From positions 326,190-390,189 of the forward strand of contig NZ_LMEW01000034.1 in the NCBI RefSeq assembly GCF_001426525.1: a DNA stretch of 64,000 nucleotides, written 5' to 3'. Positions within the stretch are counted from its first letter, which is position 1. Every line of letters starts with the position of its first letter. Below, piece by piece: positions 17,557 through 26,651 of this stretch. The DNA is from Massilia sp. Root133. Its GTDB lineage: Bacteria > Pseudomonadota > Gammaproteobacteria > Burkholderiales > Burkholderiaceae_D. The translations under genes and the position numbers were made by a program. The notes under the pieces were generated by a model that saw nothing but the letters and a program-made list of their open reading frames with translations, had not been told where the DNA came from and did not search any database.

Positions 17557-18162
17557 TCAGGCGACGGAGAGTGCGACCATCCCGATCTCGCCCAGCCGCA
17601 CCGGCACCGCTCCGCGCGCGACCATGCGGTCGAGCGCGCGGCGGCCGTCGCCCGGGTTCACGTCGACGGCGCGCATTGCTTCCGGCACGAGAAGCGTATC
17701 GAAGCCTTCTTCCAGCGCATCCGTGACGGTGTTCAGCACGCAGTAATCGGTGGCGAGACCCACCACCGTCACGCGCTCCACACCGCGCGCGCGCAGCTGC
17801 GCCGCGAGGTCGGTGCCGCCGAACGCGGAATAGGCGTCCACGGCCGCCGTGTCGGCTTTCGAAATCACGATGGCATCGTCGGGCAGCGCCAGCTCGGCCG
17901 CGAATGCGGCGCCCGGCGTGCCGGCCACGCAATGCGGCGGCCACGGTCCGCCCTGCGCCGCGAACGAGCAGTGGTCCTGCGGGTGCCAGTCGCGCGACGC
18001 GAAGATCGGCAGGCCTTGTGCCTGGTACAGCTCGATCAGGTGGTTGATCGGCGCGACCACTTCATGGCCGCCCGCCACGCCGAGCGCCCCGCCGGGCAGG
18101 AAGTCGACCTGCATGTCGATGATCAGCAGGGCATCCTGCTTGTCGAGGTGGATGGCACTCAT
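17557..18162 (-). CDS. pncA: Nicotinamidase
   Basis: 201-residue nicotinamidase (isochorismatase fold), converting nicotinamide to nicotinate for NAD salvage. The catalytic triad is Asp16 (IIDMQVDF), Lys102 (ISKADT) and Cys141 (ATDYCV). The metal site is in RDWHPQDHCSF (Asp58, His60, His64). Strong ribosome site AGGAGAG before ATG 18162. Its pathway partner nicotinate phosphoribosyltransferase is encoded at 53611-54798. Length and motifs match the family throughout. Confidence 0.95.
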   Translation of the reverse strand: MSAIHLDKQDALLIIDMQVDFLPGGALGVAGGHEVVAPINHLIELYQAQGLPIFASRDWHPQDHCSFAAQGGPWPPHCVAGTPGAAFAAELALPDDAIVISKADTAAVDAYSAFGGTDLAAQLRARGVERVTVVGLATDYCVLNTVTDALEEGFDTLLVPEAMRAVDVNPGDGRRALDRMVARGAVPVRLGEIGMVALSVA

Positions 18163-18214
18163 TCGTCTCTCCTGGAAGCGGTCGCGGACCGCGATGCCTT
18201 ATTGTCGCGCAAAC

Positions 18215-18574
18215 TCAATGGCGCGTCTCGCGGGCAGCAATGGCGGCGGCATGGGCCGGATCGGGATCGTGCCCACCGTGCCGGTCGAGGATCGCGGCGG
18301 CCCGCTCGGCCAGCGCGGCGTCGGCGGCGTTCACGGTGACCTGGCAGTCGCGCACGTCGTCCTGCGCCACCGGCGCGTACGTGTGCGAATAGGCCGTCTT
18401 GCCCGTCACTGCGGGCGAATCGCCGACGGTGAAATTGCCCTGCACGGGGCCGGTCTCGTCGATGCGGACGTCGATCGCGACGTCGTCGGCCGCAATGCCC
18501 GCGGCCAGCAGTTCGGCGCGCGCCTGTTCGGCGGCCGTCACGTGCTTGAAGGTGCGTACGATGGGTTGCTGCAT
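18215..18574 (-). CDS. Small hypothetical stress-type protein
   Basis: 119-residue soluble protein with a good GGGAGGA ribosome site 5' of ATG 18574; a longer reading from 18604 adds ten residues that seem non-coding. The N-terminal half (VRTFKHVTAAEQARAELLAA, GIAADDVAIDVR) resembles the start of YflT/general-stress-17M-like domains, in which a helix carries residues for inter-domain contacts; the rest has a short beta segment (DCQVTVNAADAALAERAAAIL) and a His-rich tail. Identification is tentative. It sits just upstream of pncA in the same direction, 52 bp away, and may be cotranscribed. Confidence 0.6.
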   Translation of the reverse strand: MQQPIVRTFKHVTAAEQARAELLAAGIAADDVAIDVRIDETGPVQGNFTVGDSPAVTGKTAYSHTYAPVAQDDVRDCQVTVNAADAALAERAAAILDRHGGHDPDPAHAAAIAARETRH

Positions 18575-18774
18575 GGCGTCCTCCCGCAATGGTTCACTTT
18601 GCAATCACCGTACCAGAATCCCGCGCCGCGCGGCGCCCGCCGCTCCTCCATTTCCCGCGCGCTATTTTCCACCAGTGCGGCATCGTTCTGCCGATTTAGT
18701 ACAATCAGGCAACACCCAGCCGTTGCACCGTGCGTCATGACTTTTCAACAACACCATCCCAAGAGAACAACAAA

Positions 18775-19944
18775 ATGAAAATTTCTGCCCGGATCGCTTC
18801 CTCCCGCCCCCTCGCCACCACCGCCATGCACGGCCGCGTGGAAACGTTGCGCAGCCAGGGCGAGTCCGTGATCGACTTCTCGATCGCCATTTCGCACTTT
18901 CCCGCGCCGCGGCCGGTACTGGACGCGGTGGCGGCGGCGATCGAGCGCGAGCGGATCATGCCGTACACGAGCGTGGTCGGCGCACTGGACGTGCGGACGC
19001 GGCTGGCGGCCAAGCTGAAAAAGGAAAACGACATCGACGCGGGCGCGGACGAGATCATCGTCACCAACGGCGCCAAGCAGGGGTTGTACGAAGCGCTGTA
19101 TGCGTTGAGCGATCCGTACGACACCGTCCTGATCTTCAAGCCCCACTGGCCGGCATACGTTGCTACGTCACAACTGTTGGGCCTGCGGACTATCCTGGCC
19201 GATCTCCCTGAGGAAATCACGCCGGCACTGCTGGATGGCCTCGGCAAGCCGGACATCGTCATCATCAATAACCCGCACAATCCCACCGGCAAGGTGTACA
19301 CTCGCCGGGAACTGGAACACCTTCGAGCATGGGTGGAGCGCATCGGGGCCCGGGTGATCGTCGACGAAAGCTACGAACACCTGATCTTCGAAGGCGGACA
19401 CACCAGCCTGGCGGCCTTGTGCGACTGGCGGGACATCGGCGTGGTAACGCTGTTTTCGGCCTCGCAGAGCTACGCCATGATGGGCTGGCGGGTCGGCTTC
19501 GCGCTGGCGCCCGCCGAAGTGGTCAACGCGATGCAGACGCTGCAAGGCCCGATCACGGCGGCCGCCGGGCATTTGTCGCAAGTGGCGCTGGAGGTCGCAT
19601 TCGCGACCGGCGCGCCGCGCGCGATGATGGCGGACTACCGTGACCGGCGCGACCTGGCGGTGCGGCTGTTTGCCGAGGTCCCCTGGATCGTCATGCACGC
19701 GCCGGCCTCCGGTCCGTACCTGTGGGGAGACGTGCGCAGCCTGACGCTGGACACGGTCGGCTTTGCCGAAGCGCTGCTCGAGGAACAGAGAGTGGCGGTC
19801 ATGCCGGGCGAGGCGCTGGGCGTGCCCGGCTACATCCGGCTCGGCTATATTTCGGACGACGTGGCGACCTTGCGCGAAGGCATCCGCAGGATCATCGAAT
19901 TTGGGAATGCGTTTGCTGCCCACAAGGCGGCAGATAGAAGATAG
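18775..19944 (+). CDS. Class I/II aminotransferase homologue lacking the PLP lysine
   Basis: 389-residue fold-type I aminotransferase homologue. Most cofactor and substrate positions are kept: the GAKQGLYEAL phosphate-site region, PHWPAY (normally PxWxxY), INNPHNPTGK, IVDESYEHLIF with the PLP-nitrogen Asp and the Tyr, and the C-terminal Arg in YIRLGY. However, the Schiff-base lysine in the canonical SxSKxxxxxGxRxG motif is glutamine here (Gln231, FSASQSYAMMGWRVG; codon CAG at 19465-19467, one base from AAG). Transamination by the usual mechanism would therefore be impossible. The N-terminal IAISHFPAP replaces the normal GEPDFxTP. The stop is 4 bp from the next gene (hybrid kinase), suggesting one transcript. 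Confidence 0.85.
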   Translation: MKISARIASSRPLATTAMHGRVETLRSQGESVIDFSIAISHFPAPRPVLDAVAAAIERERIMPYTSVVGALDVRTRLAAKLKKENDIDAGADEIIVTNGAKQGLYEALYALSDPYDTVLIFKPHWPAYVATSQLLGLRTILADLPEEITPALLDGLGKPDIVIINNPHNPTGKVYTRRELEHLRAWVERIGARVIVDESYEHLIFEGGHTSLAALCDWRDIGVVTLFSASQSYAMMGWRVGFALAPAEVVNAMQTLQGPITAAAGHLSQVALEVAFATGAPRAMMADYRDRRDLAVRLFAEVPWIVMHAPASGPYLWGDVRSLTLDTVGFAEALLEEQRVAVMPGEALGVPGYIRLGYISDDVATLREGIRRIIEFGNAFAAHKAADRR

Positions 19945-19948
19945 ACAA

Positions 19949-22189
19949 ATGACATCTGGCTTGAGCCGCTTCCGGCTGAACAGCCTGCGCAGCCGGCTCA
20001 TGTTGCTGGTGGCGCTGGCGATCACGCCGCTGGCGGTGATGACGATCCTGTCCGGGATCCGCGAACGCGAACATGCCATCAAGGCATCGGAAGAAAACCT
20101 GCGCCGCCTGACGGGCATGGCGGCCGCCAACGAGGCCCAGTCGATCGAGGGTGCGCGCCAGATCCTCGTCGACCTCGCCAGCGTTCCGGACCTGATGGGC
20201 GACACCGCGAAATGCACGTCGCTGCTGTCCGACGTCCTCGACCGCAACGAGGGCTTCGTCAACTTCGGCCTCATCCAGCTCAACGGCGACGTCACCTGCA
20301 GCGCCGTGCCCCTGCTTCACCCCGTCAACCTGGGCGACCGCAGCCACTTCCGCCGCGCCATCTCGGAACGCAGGTTCATTGCCGGCGACTACGTGTTCGG
20401 CCGCGTCATCAAGAAGCACACGATCAACCTCACCTACCCCGTCATCGACCGCGGCGGTAAAGTCCTGGCCGTCGTGTTCGCGGCGATGGACCTGGAAGGC
20501 CTCGACACCTTCATCAACGACATCAACCTGCCGCCCGGCTCCGTGCTGGCGACGGCCGATGCGCGCGGCACCATCATCTCGCGCCGTCCCGATCCGGAGC
20601 GCTTCTTCGGCACCAGGCTGTCGCCGGCGATGCAGGAAGCGCTGAACACGGCCGGCCAGCGCGCCGTGACGGTCCGCGGCGACGACGGCATCGAGCGCCT
20701 GCACACGTTCGCGCGCGTGGGCGCGCCCGCGCTGACCGACTACACGGTCACGATCGGCATCCCCACCGAGACGATCCTGTCGGCCGCGCGCCACGACCAG
20801 ATCATGTCCCTGCTGGGCCTCGCGGCGACCACGCTGCTCGCCATGCTGGCCGCGTGGCTCGTGGGCGACGTACTGATCGTCCAGCGCGTGCGCAAGCTGA
20901 TGGGCACCGCCGAGCGCATCGCCGCCGGCGACCTGGAAGCCCGCTCCGGCATCGCCTACGGCCACGAAGAGATCGGCAACCTGGCCCAGGCGCTGGACCG
21001 CATGGCGGCCGCGCTGCAGAAGAAAGAGACGGCCCGCTCGCTGGCCGAGCGCGAACTGCGCGCCGCCGACCAGCGCAAGGACGAATTCCTCGCGATGCTC
21101 GCGCACGAGCTGCGCAACCCGCTGGCGCCGATCAGCACGGGCGCGCACCTGCTCAAGCTGCTGCATTCCGATAATGCCCAGATCACCCAGACCTGTTCCA
21201 TCATCGTGCGCCAGGTCGACCACATGACGAGCCTCGTCGACGACCTGCTCGACGTGTCGCGCGTGACGCGCGGCCTCGTGTCGCTGGCGACGCAGGTGCT
21301 GGACTTCAAGCGCGTCGTCGACGACGCGGCCGAACAGATCCGCCCGCTGATCGCGGCGCGGCGCCACCGCGTCGTGATCGAGCTGCCGCCCGCGCCCGCG
21401 TACGTCAAGGGCGACCACAAGCGGCTCGTGCAGGTATGCGCGAACCTGCTCAACAACGCGACCAAGTACACGCCGGAAGGCGGCACCATCCACCTGCGCG
21501 TGGACGCGGACGGCAACGACTACGTGCTGACCGTGGCCGACGACGGCATCGGCATGGAGCCCGCCCTCGTCGAACGCGTGTTCGACCTGTTCACCCAGGC
21601 CGAGCGCACGCCGGACCGCTCGCAGGGCGGCCTCGGTCTCGGCCTCGCCCTCGTGAAAAGCCTCGTCGAACTGCACGGCGGCGAAGTGAAGGCCTACAGC
21701 GCGGGCCTCGGCAAGGGCTCGACGTTCACGGTACGCCTGCCCCGCTACACGCAGGACGTCGTGCTGGCGCCGGCGCCCGTCGTCGGCGAAGAACACCACG
21801 ACGGCGGCGTGCCGCTGCGCATCCTGCTCGTGGACGACAACGTCGACGCCGTCCACACCTTGCAGCTGTTCCTGCGCTCCGGCGGGCACCGCGTGGAAGT
21901 CGCGTACTCCGCCACGGACGCGCTGGAACTGGCGAAATCCTTCGTGCCCGAAGTCTGCCTGCTCGACATCGGCCTGCCCGACTTCGACGGCAACGAACTG
22001 TCGCGGCGCCTGCGCATGCTGCCGCAGGCGGCCGGCGCCACGCTGATCGCGATGACGGGCTACGGCCGCCAGCAGGACCGCGACACGTCGATGGCGGCCG
22101 GGTTCGACCACTACCTCGTCAAGCCGGTGAATACGATGCAGCTGGCGGATATCCTGGCTGCGGCCGCCGAGGCGAACATCCGGCGTTAA
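19949..22189 (+). CDS. Hybrid sensor histidine kinase with Cache sensor and receiver
   Basis: 746-residue membrane hybrid kinase. Transmembrane helix near 15-33, extracytoplasmic Cache-like sensor about 40-280 (NEGFVNFGLIQLNGDVTCSA, NLGDRSHFRRAI, a motif shared by Cache sensors), a second helix near 285-312, HAMP (RVRKLMGTAERIAAGDLEARS), HisKA with phosphoacceptor His386 in LAHELRNPL, HATPase with N box (NLLNNATKYTPEGG) and GLGLGLALVKSLVELH, then a C-terminal receiver with Asp673 in LLDIGLPDFDG. It starts 4 bp after the aminotransferase homologue. The C-terminal half closely resembles the kinase at 51309-53492, so the two are paralogues with different sensors. No dedicated response regulator lies next to it. 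Confidence 0.92.
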   Translation: MTSGLSRFRLNSLRSRLMLLVALAITPLAVMTILSGIREREHAIKASEENLRRLTGMAAANEAQSIEGARQILVDLASVPDLMGDTAKCTSLLSDVLDRNEGFVNFGLIQLNGDVTCSAVPLLHPVNLGDRSHFRRAISERRFIAGDYVFGRVIKKHTINLTYPVIDRGGKVLAVVFAAMDLEGLDTFINDINLPPGSVLATADARGTIISRRPDPERFFGTRLSPAMQEALNTAGQRAVTVRGDDGIERLHTFARVGAPALTDYTVTIGIPTETILSAARHDQIMSLLGLAATTLLAMLAAWLVGDVLIVQRVRKLMGTAERIAAGDLEARSGIAYGHEEIGNLAQALDRMAAALQKKETARSLAERELRAADQRKDEFLAMLAHELRNPLAPISTGAHLLKLLHSDNAQITQTCSIIVRQVDHMTSLVDDLLDVSRVTRGLVSLATQVLDFKRVVDDAAEQIRPLIAARRHRVVIELPPAPAYVKGDHKRLVQVCANLLNNATKYTPEGGTIHLRVDADGNDYVLTVADDGIGMEPALVERVFDLFTQAERTPDRSQGGLGLGLALVKSLVELHGGEVKAYSAGLGKGSTFTVRLPRYTQDVVLAPAPVVGEEHHDGGVPLRILLVDDNVDAVHTLQLFLRSGGHRVEVAYSATDALELAKSFVPEVCLLDIGLPDFDGNELSRRLRMLPQAAGATLIAMTGYGRQQDRDTSMAAGFDHYLVKPVNTMQLADILAAAAEANIRR

Positions 22190-22348
22190 CGCGTCTGCGT
22201 ATCGCGTTGATGGACTGGGGAGCCCATCTTACGATGCTGCAAAACTATCGCCACGCGGTTTCTCTCAACATCTGCGGATACTGATCTCGCATAAATGTAC
22301 TCGTGCCTTCCGGTCGAGAATCACGGATGGGCAACCGAGGAGAGAAAC

Positions 22349-22636
22349 ATGGCAGCTGATGTCTATTTGCAAATTGATGGCGTCAACGGGGAATCGAACG
22401 ACGACAGGCACAAGGGATGGATCGAGATCGTGGCCGTTGACTGGGGTGTCACCCAGCCGACTGCCGGCACCGTGTCGACCGCTGGTGGCCACACAGTCGG
22501 ACGCGCTGTCTTCGATGCGATCCGGATTACGAAGGCGGTTGATCTCGCTTCTCCGAAACTGATGGAACTGGCGGCCCAGGGCAAGACGATCCCGAAAGCC
22601 AAGCTCGAATTCTTCCGCGCGGACTTCATGCGCTGA
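22349..22636 (+). pseudogene. hcp: Truncated Hcp-family type VI secretion tube protein
   Basis: 95 codons with a good GAGGAGAG ribosome site. The sequence is the N-terminal part of an Hcp protein (VYLQIDGVNGESNDDRHKGW, IEIVAVDWGV, KAVDLASPKLMELAAQGK, IPKAKLEFFRAD). Hcp proteins are normally about 160 residues; here the match ends abruptly after FRAD at about 22623, then four unrelated codons and a TGA. The sequence that follows belongs to a different gene (next entry). A tube protein missing its last 65 residues is unlikely to assemble. No other type VI secretion core genes are in the window. Confidence 0.8.
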
Positions 22637-22932
22637 AACACTTCAGTCCAAAGACCGAACACCGGATGGAAATGGCGAAGCCCACGCCTCAGCGTTATCC
22701 CTCGAACGAGGACAGCATCGGGATTGAGATCGTTGGTGCCGTGGTAGCCGGCAAAAGCCGGAACCCGGCCGAGCAGGGAGTCTACGAAACGGTGAATGAA
22801 CGGCAAAACGCGTCGCTTCAGTGGCTGATCGCCGAGCTCACCTCGACTTTCGGCGTGCCGATGAGTGAAATCTTCCGGCACCCGGTCGTCTCCCGCAAGA
22901 ACCCGACGGAAGCCGAAAGCGCATCATGGTAG
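22624..22932 (+). pseudogene. C-terminal fragment of an N-acetylmuramoyl-L-alanine amidase effector
   Basis: The open frame from about 22624 to the TAG at 22932 reads ALKHFSPKTEHR..., SIGIEIVGAVV, NASLQWLIAELTSTFGVP and EIFRHPVVSRKNPTEAESA, which is the C-terminal portion of an amidase_2/PGRP-like zinc amidase of the kind delivered by type VI secretion. The His-Pro with the following Lys is the usual end of the active-site region. The N-terminal half, including the first metal ligand, is missing. An internal ATG exists at 22666 but an 88-residue piece would not be an enzyme. Most likely a deletion joined the 5' part of hcp to this 3' part. Confidence 0.7.
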
Positions 22933-23357
22933 TCGCTGCACTCCTCTTGGCCGTGACGGCAAGCGCGTCCGCAGCAATGGACGATGGTTCTGGTACCGAA
23001 CCAATAATGCGCAAGACACATCTTCCGCCGATCAGCACAGTCACCAGTCGGAACAGCGGCGCGATCTCTCCAGCGGCAGGTGAACCTGCAGCGCAATGCT
23101 CTGGTTTCAAGCTCAGCGATCAGGAAATCCGCGAGTACATCGGCAAAGCGGCCGAAGTCTCAGAACACGATTACTTTCATATGCTCGACTGGTCGCCCTG
23201 CTATGCGAGCGGAGAAGTCACCTTCAAGAACGGCGTCAGGGGTATCTGGGCAATCCAGCAGTATCGTGCCGGCTCGCTTAAACTGGGCAACGGTCAAACC
23301 TTATACCTGTATTGTCCGCGCTGCCGGGCCGACGCTTTCCCGCCTGCCGATGAATAA
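22926..23357 (+). CDS. Exported protein, presumed immunity to the lost amidase effector
   Basis: 143-residue protein with an N-terminal signal peptide (MVVAALLLAVTASASAA), overlapping the amidase fragment by 7 bp. The mature part contains an acidic-amphipathic segment and SPCYASGEVTFKNG, GIWAIQQYRAGSLKL and YLYCPRC with paired cysteines. Small periplasmic proteins encoded directly after, and overlapping, a type VI amidase effector normally protect the producer's own wall. Here the gene is intact although its effector is broken. The immunity role is inferred from position, size and export; I cannot name the family with certainty. Confidence 0.65.
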   Translation: MVVAALLLAVTASASAAMDDGSGTEPIMRKTHLPPISTVTSRNSGAISPAAGEPAAQCSGFKLSDQEIREYIGKAAEVSEHDYFHMLDWSPCYASGEVTFKNGVRGIWAIQQYRAGSLKLGNGQTLYLYCPRCRADAFPPADE

Positions 23358-23453
23358 TCAGGCCACGGCGGGTTGGTTGAACGTGTAGGCACGCGCAACC
23401 GTACCGTGTTTCATCCGCACCATCCCTTATCATCGACCGTGAAAGGAGATGAT

Positions 23454-25070
23454 ATGGAGACCGTCGAAGTCATCCTGGCGATGCTGCTCGCCGTGATCGC
23501 GAGCGGCTACGTGGCGCGCGTGCTGCCCATCGCCCTGCCCCTGCCACTGATCCAGATCGCCGCGGGCGCCGTCATCTCGGGCGTTTTCCGCCATGGCATC
23601 GCGCTGGAGCCGGACATCTTTTTCCTGCTCTTCCTGCCCCCGCTGCTGTTCGTCGACGGCTGGCGCATACCCAAGATCGGCCTGTTCCGCGACAAGGCGA
23701 CGATCCTGGAACTCGCGCTGGGCCTCGTGCTGTTCACCGTCGTCGGCGCCGGCTACCTGCTGCACTGGATGATCCCCGCGATGCCGCTGGCGGTGGCCTT
23801 CGCGCTGGCGGCCATCGTGGCGCCGACGGACCCGGTCGCCGTCTCGTCGATCACGGCGCGCGTGCCGATGCCGCCGCGCCTCATGCACATCGTCGAGGGC
23901 GAGAGCCTGCTCAACGATGCGAGTGGCCTCGTGTGCTTCCGCTTCGCCGTCGCCGCGGCCGTGACCGGACACTTCTCGCTCGCGCGGGCGAGCCTGACAT
24001 TTCTGTGGGTGGCGCTGGCGGGCATCGCGGCCGGCATCGCGATCACGTTCGCCATCACGCGGGCGCACGGCATCCTGCAGCGCCGCTTCGGCGAAGAGGA
24101 TGGCGTCCCGGTGCTGATCAACCTCCTGACGCCATTCGGCGCCTACCTCGTGGCCGAACGCCTTGAGGCATCGGGCATCCTCGCGGCCGTGGCGGCCGGC
24201 ATCACGATGAGCTACCTGGAATTGTCGGGCGGGGCGACGCCGGGCACGCGCATCCGCCGCGACGTCATCTGGGATGCGCTGCAATTCACGTTGAACGGCA
24301 CCATGTTCGTGCTGCTGGGCGAACAACTGCCGGACATCGTGCGCGGCGCGCTGCACCCGGCCGGCGGCACGCCGTACGATCTGTGGTGGCTCGTCGGCCG
24401 CGCGCTCGCGTTCAGCCTGGGGCTGGTGCTGCTGCGCTTCGCGTGGGTGTGGATTTCGCTGCAACTGACGATCCTGAACCGCAAGCGCCTGGGCCGCCAG
24501 GTCTTCACGCCGAAACTGCGCGTGATGCTGGCCACGTCGGTGGCGGGCGTGCGCGGCGCCCTGACGATGGCCGGCGTGCTGACCCTGCCGCTCGCGCTGC
24601 CGAACGGCGATCCGTTCCCCGCGCGTCACCTGGCGATCTTCCTGGCCAGCAGCGTGATCGTGGTGTCGCTGCTGCTCGCCAGCGCCGCGCTGCCCGCCCT
24701 GCTGCGCGGCCTGGAGATGCCGGCCGAGCCGGACGCGAAGTGCAGCGAGGACGACGCGCGCCACGCGGCCACGCTGGCGGCCATCGCCGCGCTGGAACGG
24801 GCGGAGAAGGAGGATGGCGAGGACGGCAGCCGGGCCGTGGCCCACGTGCTGCGGCTGTACCGGCACCGCCTGAACGCGACCGACGCCGTGGGCGGCAATG
24901 GCGACTCGCAGGCGCTCAAGCGCACGGAGCGCAGCTACCGGCTGCTCGCGCTGAACGCGGAGCGCGACACGGTGCTGCGCCTCGCGCGCCGCACGGACAT
25001 CTCGGACGAGACGGCGCGCAGGCTGCTGCGCCAGATCGACTTGCTCGAAGCGCGTTATCAGAAAAACTGA
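23454..25070 (+). CDS. CPA1-family Na+/H+ antiporter
   Basis: 538-residue monovalent cation/proton antiporter of the NhaP/YjcE type. About 12 transmembrane helices occupy residues 1-400. The transport-site motif LAAIVAPTDPVAVSSI and EGESLLNDASGLV (the ND pair of the CPA1 ion site) are intact, as is GVRGALTMAGVLTLPLAL. The C-terminal 120 residues are a hydrophilic, helix-rich cytoplasmic domain (DDARHAATLAAIAALERAEK onward). ATG 23454 follows AAAGGAG at good spacing. Monocistronic by layout. Confidence 0.92.
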   Translation: METVEVILAMLLAVIASGYVARVLPIALPLPLIQIAAGAVISGVFRHGIALEPDIFFLLFLPPLLFVDGWRIPKIGLFRDKATILELALGLVLFTVVGAGYLLHWMIPAMPLAVAFALAAIVAPTDPVAVSSITARVPMPPRLMHIVEGESLLNDASGLVCFRFAVAAAVTGHFSLARASLTFLWVALAGIAAGIAITFAITRAHGILQRRFGEEDGVPVLINLLTPFGAYLVAERLEASGILAAVAAGITMSYLELSGGATPGTRIRRDVIWDALQFTLNGTMFVLLGEQLPDIVRGALHPAGGTPYDLWWLVGRALAFSLGLVLLRFAWVWISLQLTILNRKRLGRQVFTPKLRVMLATSVAGVRGALTMAGVLTLPLALPNGDPFPARHLAIFLASSVIVVSLLLASAALPALLRGLEMPAEPDAKCSEDDARHAATLAAIAALERAEKEDGEDGSRAVAHVLRLYRHRLNATDAVGGNGDSQALKRTERSYRLLALNAERDTVLRLARRTDISDETARRLLRQIDLLEARYQKN

Positions 25071-25105
25071 GCATCAAAACTGAGCAGCAAGACTGAGCAG
25101 CAGGG

Positions 25106-25405
25106 CTAGCCGCGGCTGCTCTTCAGCCAGTCGCGCCCCCGCTCGTCGAGCGCCTTCGCGATGACGTCGGGCGGCAGGCTGTACACGGTGGCCCACGTGG
25201 CGCGGCCGTCCGGCGCGTTGGAAGGAAAACTCGTCGTCTCGATCGGCCAGTGGTACTTGCGCTTGAGCGCGCGGACGATGGCGGCCAGCGTCACGCGGCC
25301 GCGCAGCGGCTCGGCGCCCGCCTGGTCGGCGTTGGACAGGAGGACGGCGAGGACGAGGCCGCGCGCGGTGCGCGGTCCGGGGAAGATGGGCGTTTTGCTC
25401 GGCAT
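25106..25405 (-). CDS. Small hypothetical, winged-helix-like protein
   Basis: 99 residues; no signal peptide or membrane helix. The middle, RVTLAAIVRALKRKYHWPIETTSF then a basic/Tyr-rich strand (ATWATVYSLPP) and a terminal helix (DVIAKALDERGRDWL), resembles short helix-turn-helix proteins found in Burkholderiales, probably DNA-binding. ATG 25405 has no clear Shine-Dalgarno. It is convergent with the antiporter and divergent from topoisomerase IB (95 bp apart). Function unknown. Confidence 0.6.
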   Translation of the reverse strand: MPSKTPIFPGPRTARGLVLAVLLSNADQAGAEPLRGRVTLAAIVRALKRKYHWPIETTSFPSNAPDGRATWATVYSLPPDVIAKALDERGRDWLKSSRG

Positions 25406-25500
25406 GGCGCCATTCTAACGGGCCTGCGCTACGTTAGTTCCCGAACGGTGCGCGCCCGGCGCCGGCGTAGACTGGGGCCAGCCCACCTTGCGAGTCCCCG

Positions 25501-26628
25501 ATGAAGAGCGCAGACCAGATACCTTCCGACCCGGTGCCGAACACCGATCCGCCTGCCGCCGCCAGGGCCGCGGGCCTGCGCTACGTCCACGACGACCGCC
25601 CGGGCATCTTGCGCGAGCCGGTCAAGGACGGCTTTCGCTACCTCGACGCGAAGGGCGAACCGGTCGAGGACGAGCCCACCCTCAAGCGCATCAAGTCGCT
25701 GGCGATCCCGCCCGCGTGGACGGACGTGTGGATCTGCCCCCAGGCCAACGGCCACCTGCAGGCGACGGGCCGCGACGCGCGCGGGCGCAAGCAGTACCGC
25801 TACCACCCGAAATGGCGCGAGGTGCGCGACGAGGTCAAGTACGAACGGATGATCAAGTTCGGCAAGGCGCTGCCGCAGATCCGCAAGGAAGTCGACCGCA
25901 CGCTGGCCCTCCCCGGCCTGCCGCGCGAAAAAGTCCTCGCGACGATCGTCTACCTGCTGGAAGCGACGATGATGCGCATCGGTAACGACGAATACGCCCG
26001 CGAGAACAAGTCGTACGGCCTGACCACGCTGCGCAACCGCCACGTCAGGATCGACGGCAGCGAAGTCGAGTTCCGCTTCCGCGGCAAGAGCGGTGTGTAT
26101 CACGACGTCAAGGTGCACGACCGGCGCCTCGCCCGCATCATCCAGCGCACGCGCGACCTGCCGGGCCAGGACCTGTTCCAGTACCTCGACGAAGACGGCG
26201 AAACGCACACGGTGGGATCGAGCGACGTGAACGACTACCTGCGTACGATCACCGGCGAGGATTACACGGCGAAGGATTTCCGCACGTGGTCCGGGACCGT
26301 CCTCGCCGCGATGGCGCTGCAGGAATTCGAAGCCGTCGATTCCGACACGCAGGCGAAGAAGAACGTCGTGCGCGCCATCGAATCCGTCGCGGAACGGCTG
26401 GGCAATACGCCGTCCGTCTGCCGCAAGTGCTACGTGCACCCGGCCGTGCTGGACGCCTACCTGGACGGCACCATGCTCGAAGGCCTGCGCGCCCGCGCCG
26501 AGGAAAGCCTCGTCGAAGACCTGAAGGACCTGCAGCCCGAAGAAGCGGCCGTGCTCGCGATGCTGGAACGGCGCCTCGCGCAGGAGACTGCCGCCAACGA
26601 CCTGGCCGTGAAGCGGCGCGCCGCCTGA
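25501..26628 (+). CDS. DNA topoisomerase IB
   Basis: 375-residue poxvirus-like type IB topoisomerase that relaxes supercoils through a 3'-phosphotyrosine intermediate. The nucleophile is Tyr311 (VCRKCYVHP). Other family signatures are the N-terminal IPPAWTDVWICPQANGHLQA, GRKQYRYHPKWREVRD, LLEATMMRIGNDEYAREN and KDFRTWSGTVLAA. Length is typical of bacterial TopIB. Stands 23 bp ahead of the next gene in the same direction. These enzymes are common in Burkholderiales and Pseudomonas but not essential. Confidence 0.94.
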   Translation: MKSADQIPSDPVPNTDPPAAARAAGLRYVHDDRPGILREPVKDGFRYLDAKGEPVEDEPTLKRIKSLAIPPAWTDVWICPQANGHLQATGRDARGRKQYRYHPKWREVRDEVKYERMIKFGKALPQIRKEVDRTLALPGLPREKVLATIVYLLEATMMRIGNDEYARENKSYGLTTLRNRHVRIDGSEVEFRFRGKSGVYHDVKVHDRRLARIIQRTRDLPGQDLFQYLDEDGETHTVGSSDVNDYLRTITGEDYTAKDFRTWSGTVLAAMALQEFEAVDSDTQAKKNVVRAIESVAERLGNTPSVCRKCYVHPAVLDAYLDGTMLEGLRARAEESLVEDLKDLQPEEAAVLAMLERRLAQETAANDLAVKRRAA

Positions 26629-26651
26629 ATCCATCCAACGAAAGGAACCCC

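Noticed and set aside
19892..22111. 739-codon minus-strand frame opposite the hybrid kinase
   Set aside because: Shadow of the kinase gene; no recognisable protein character.
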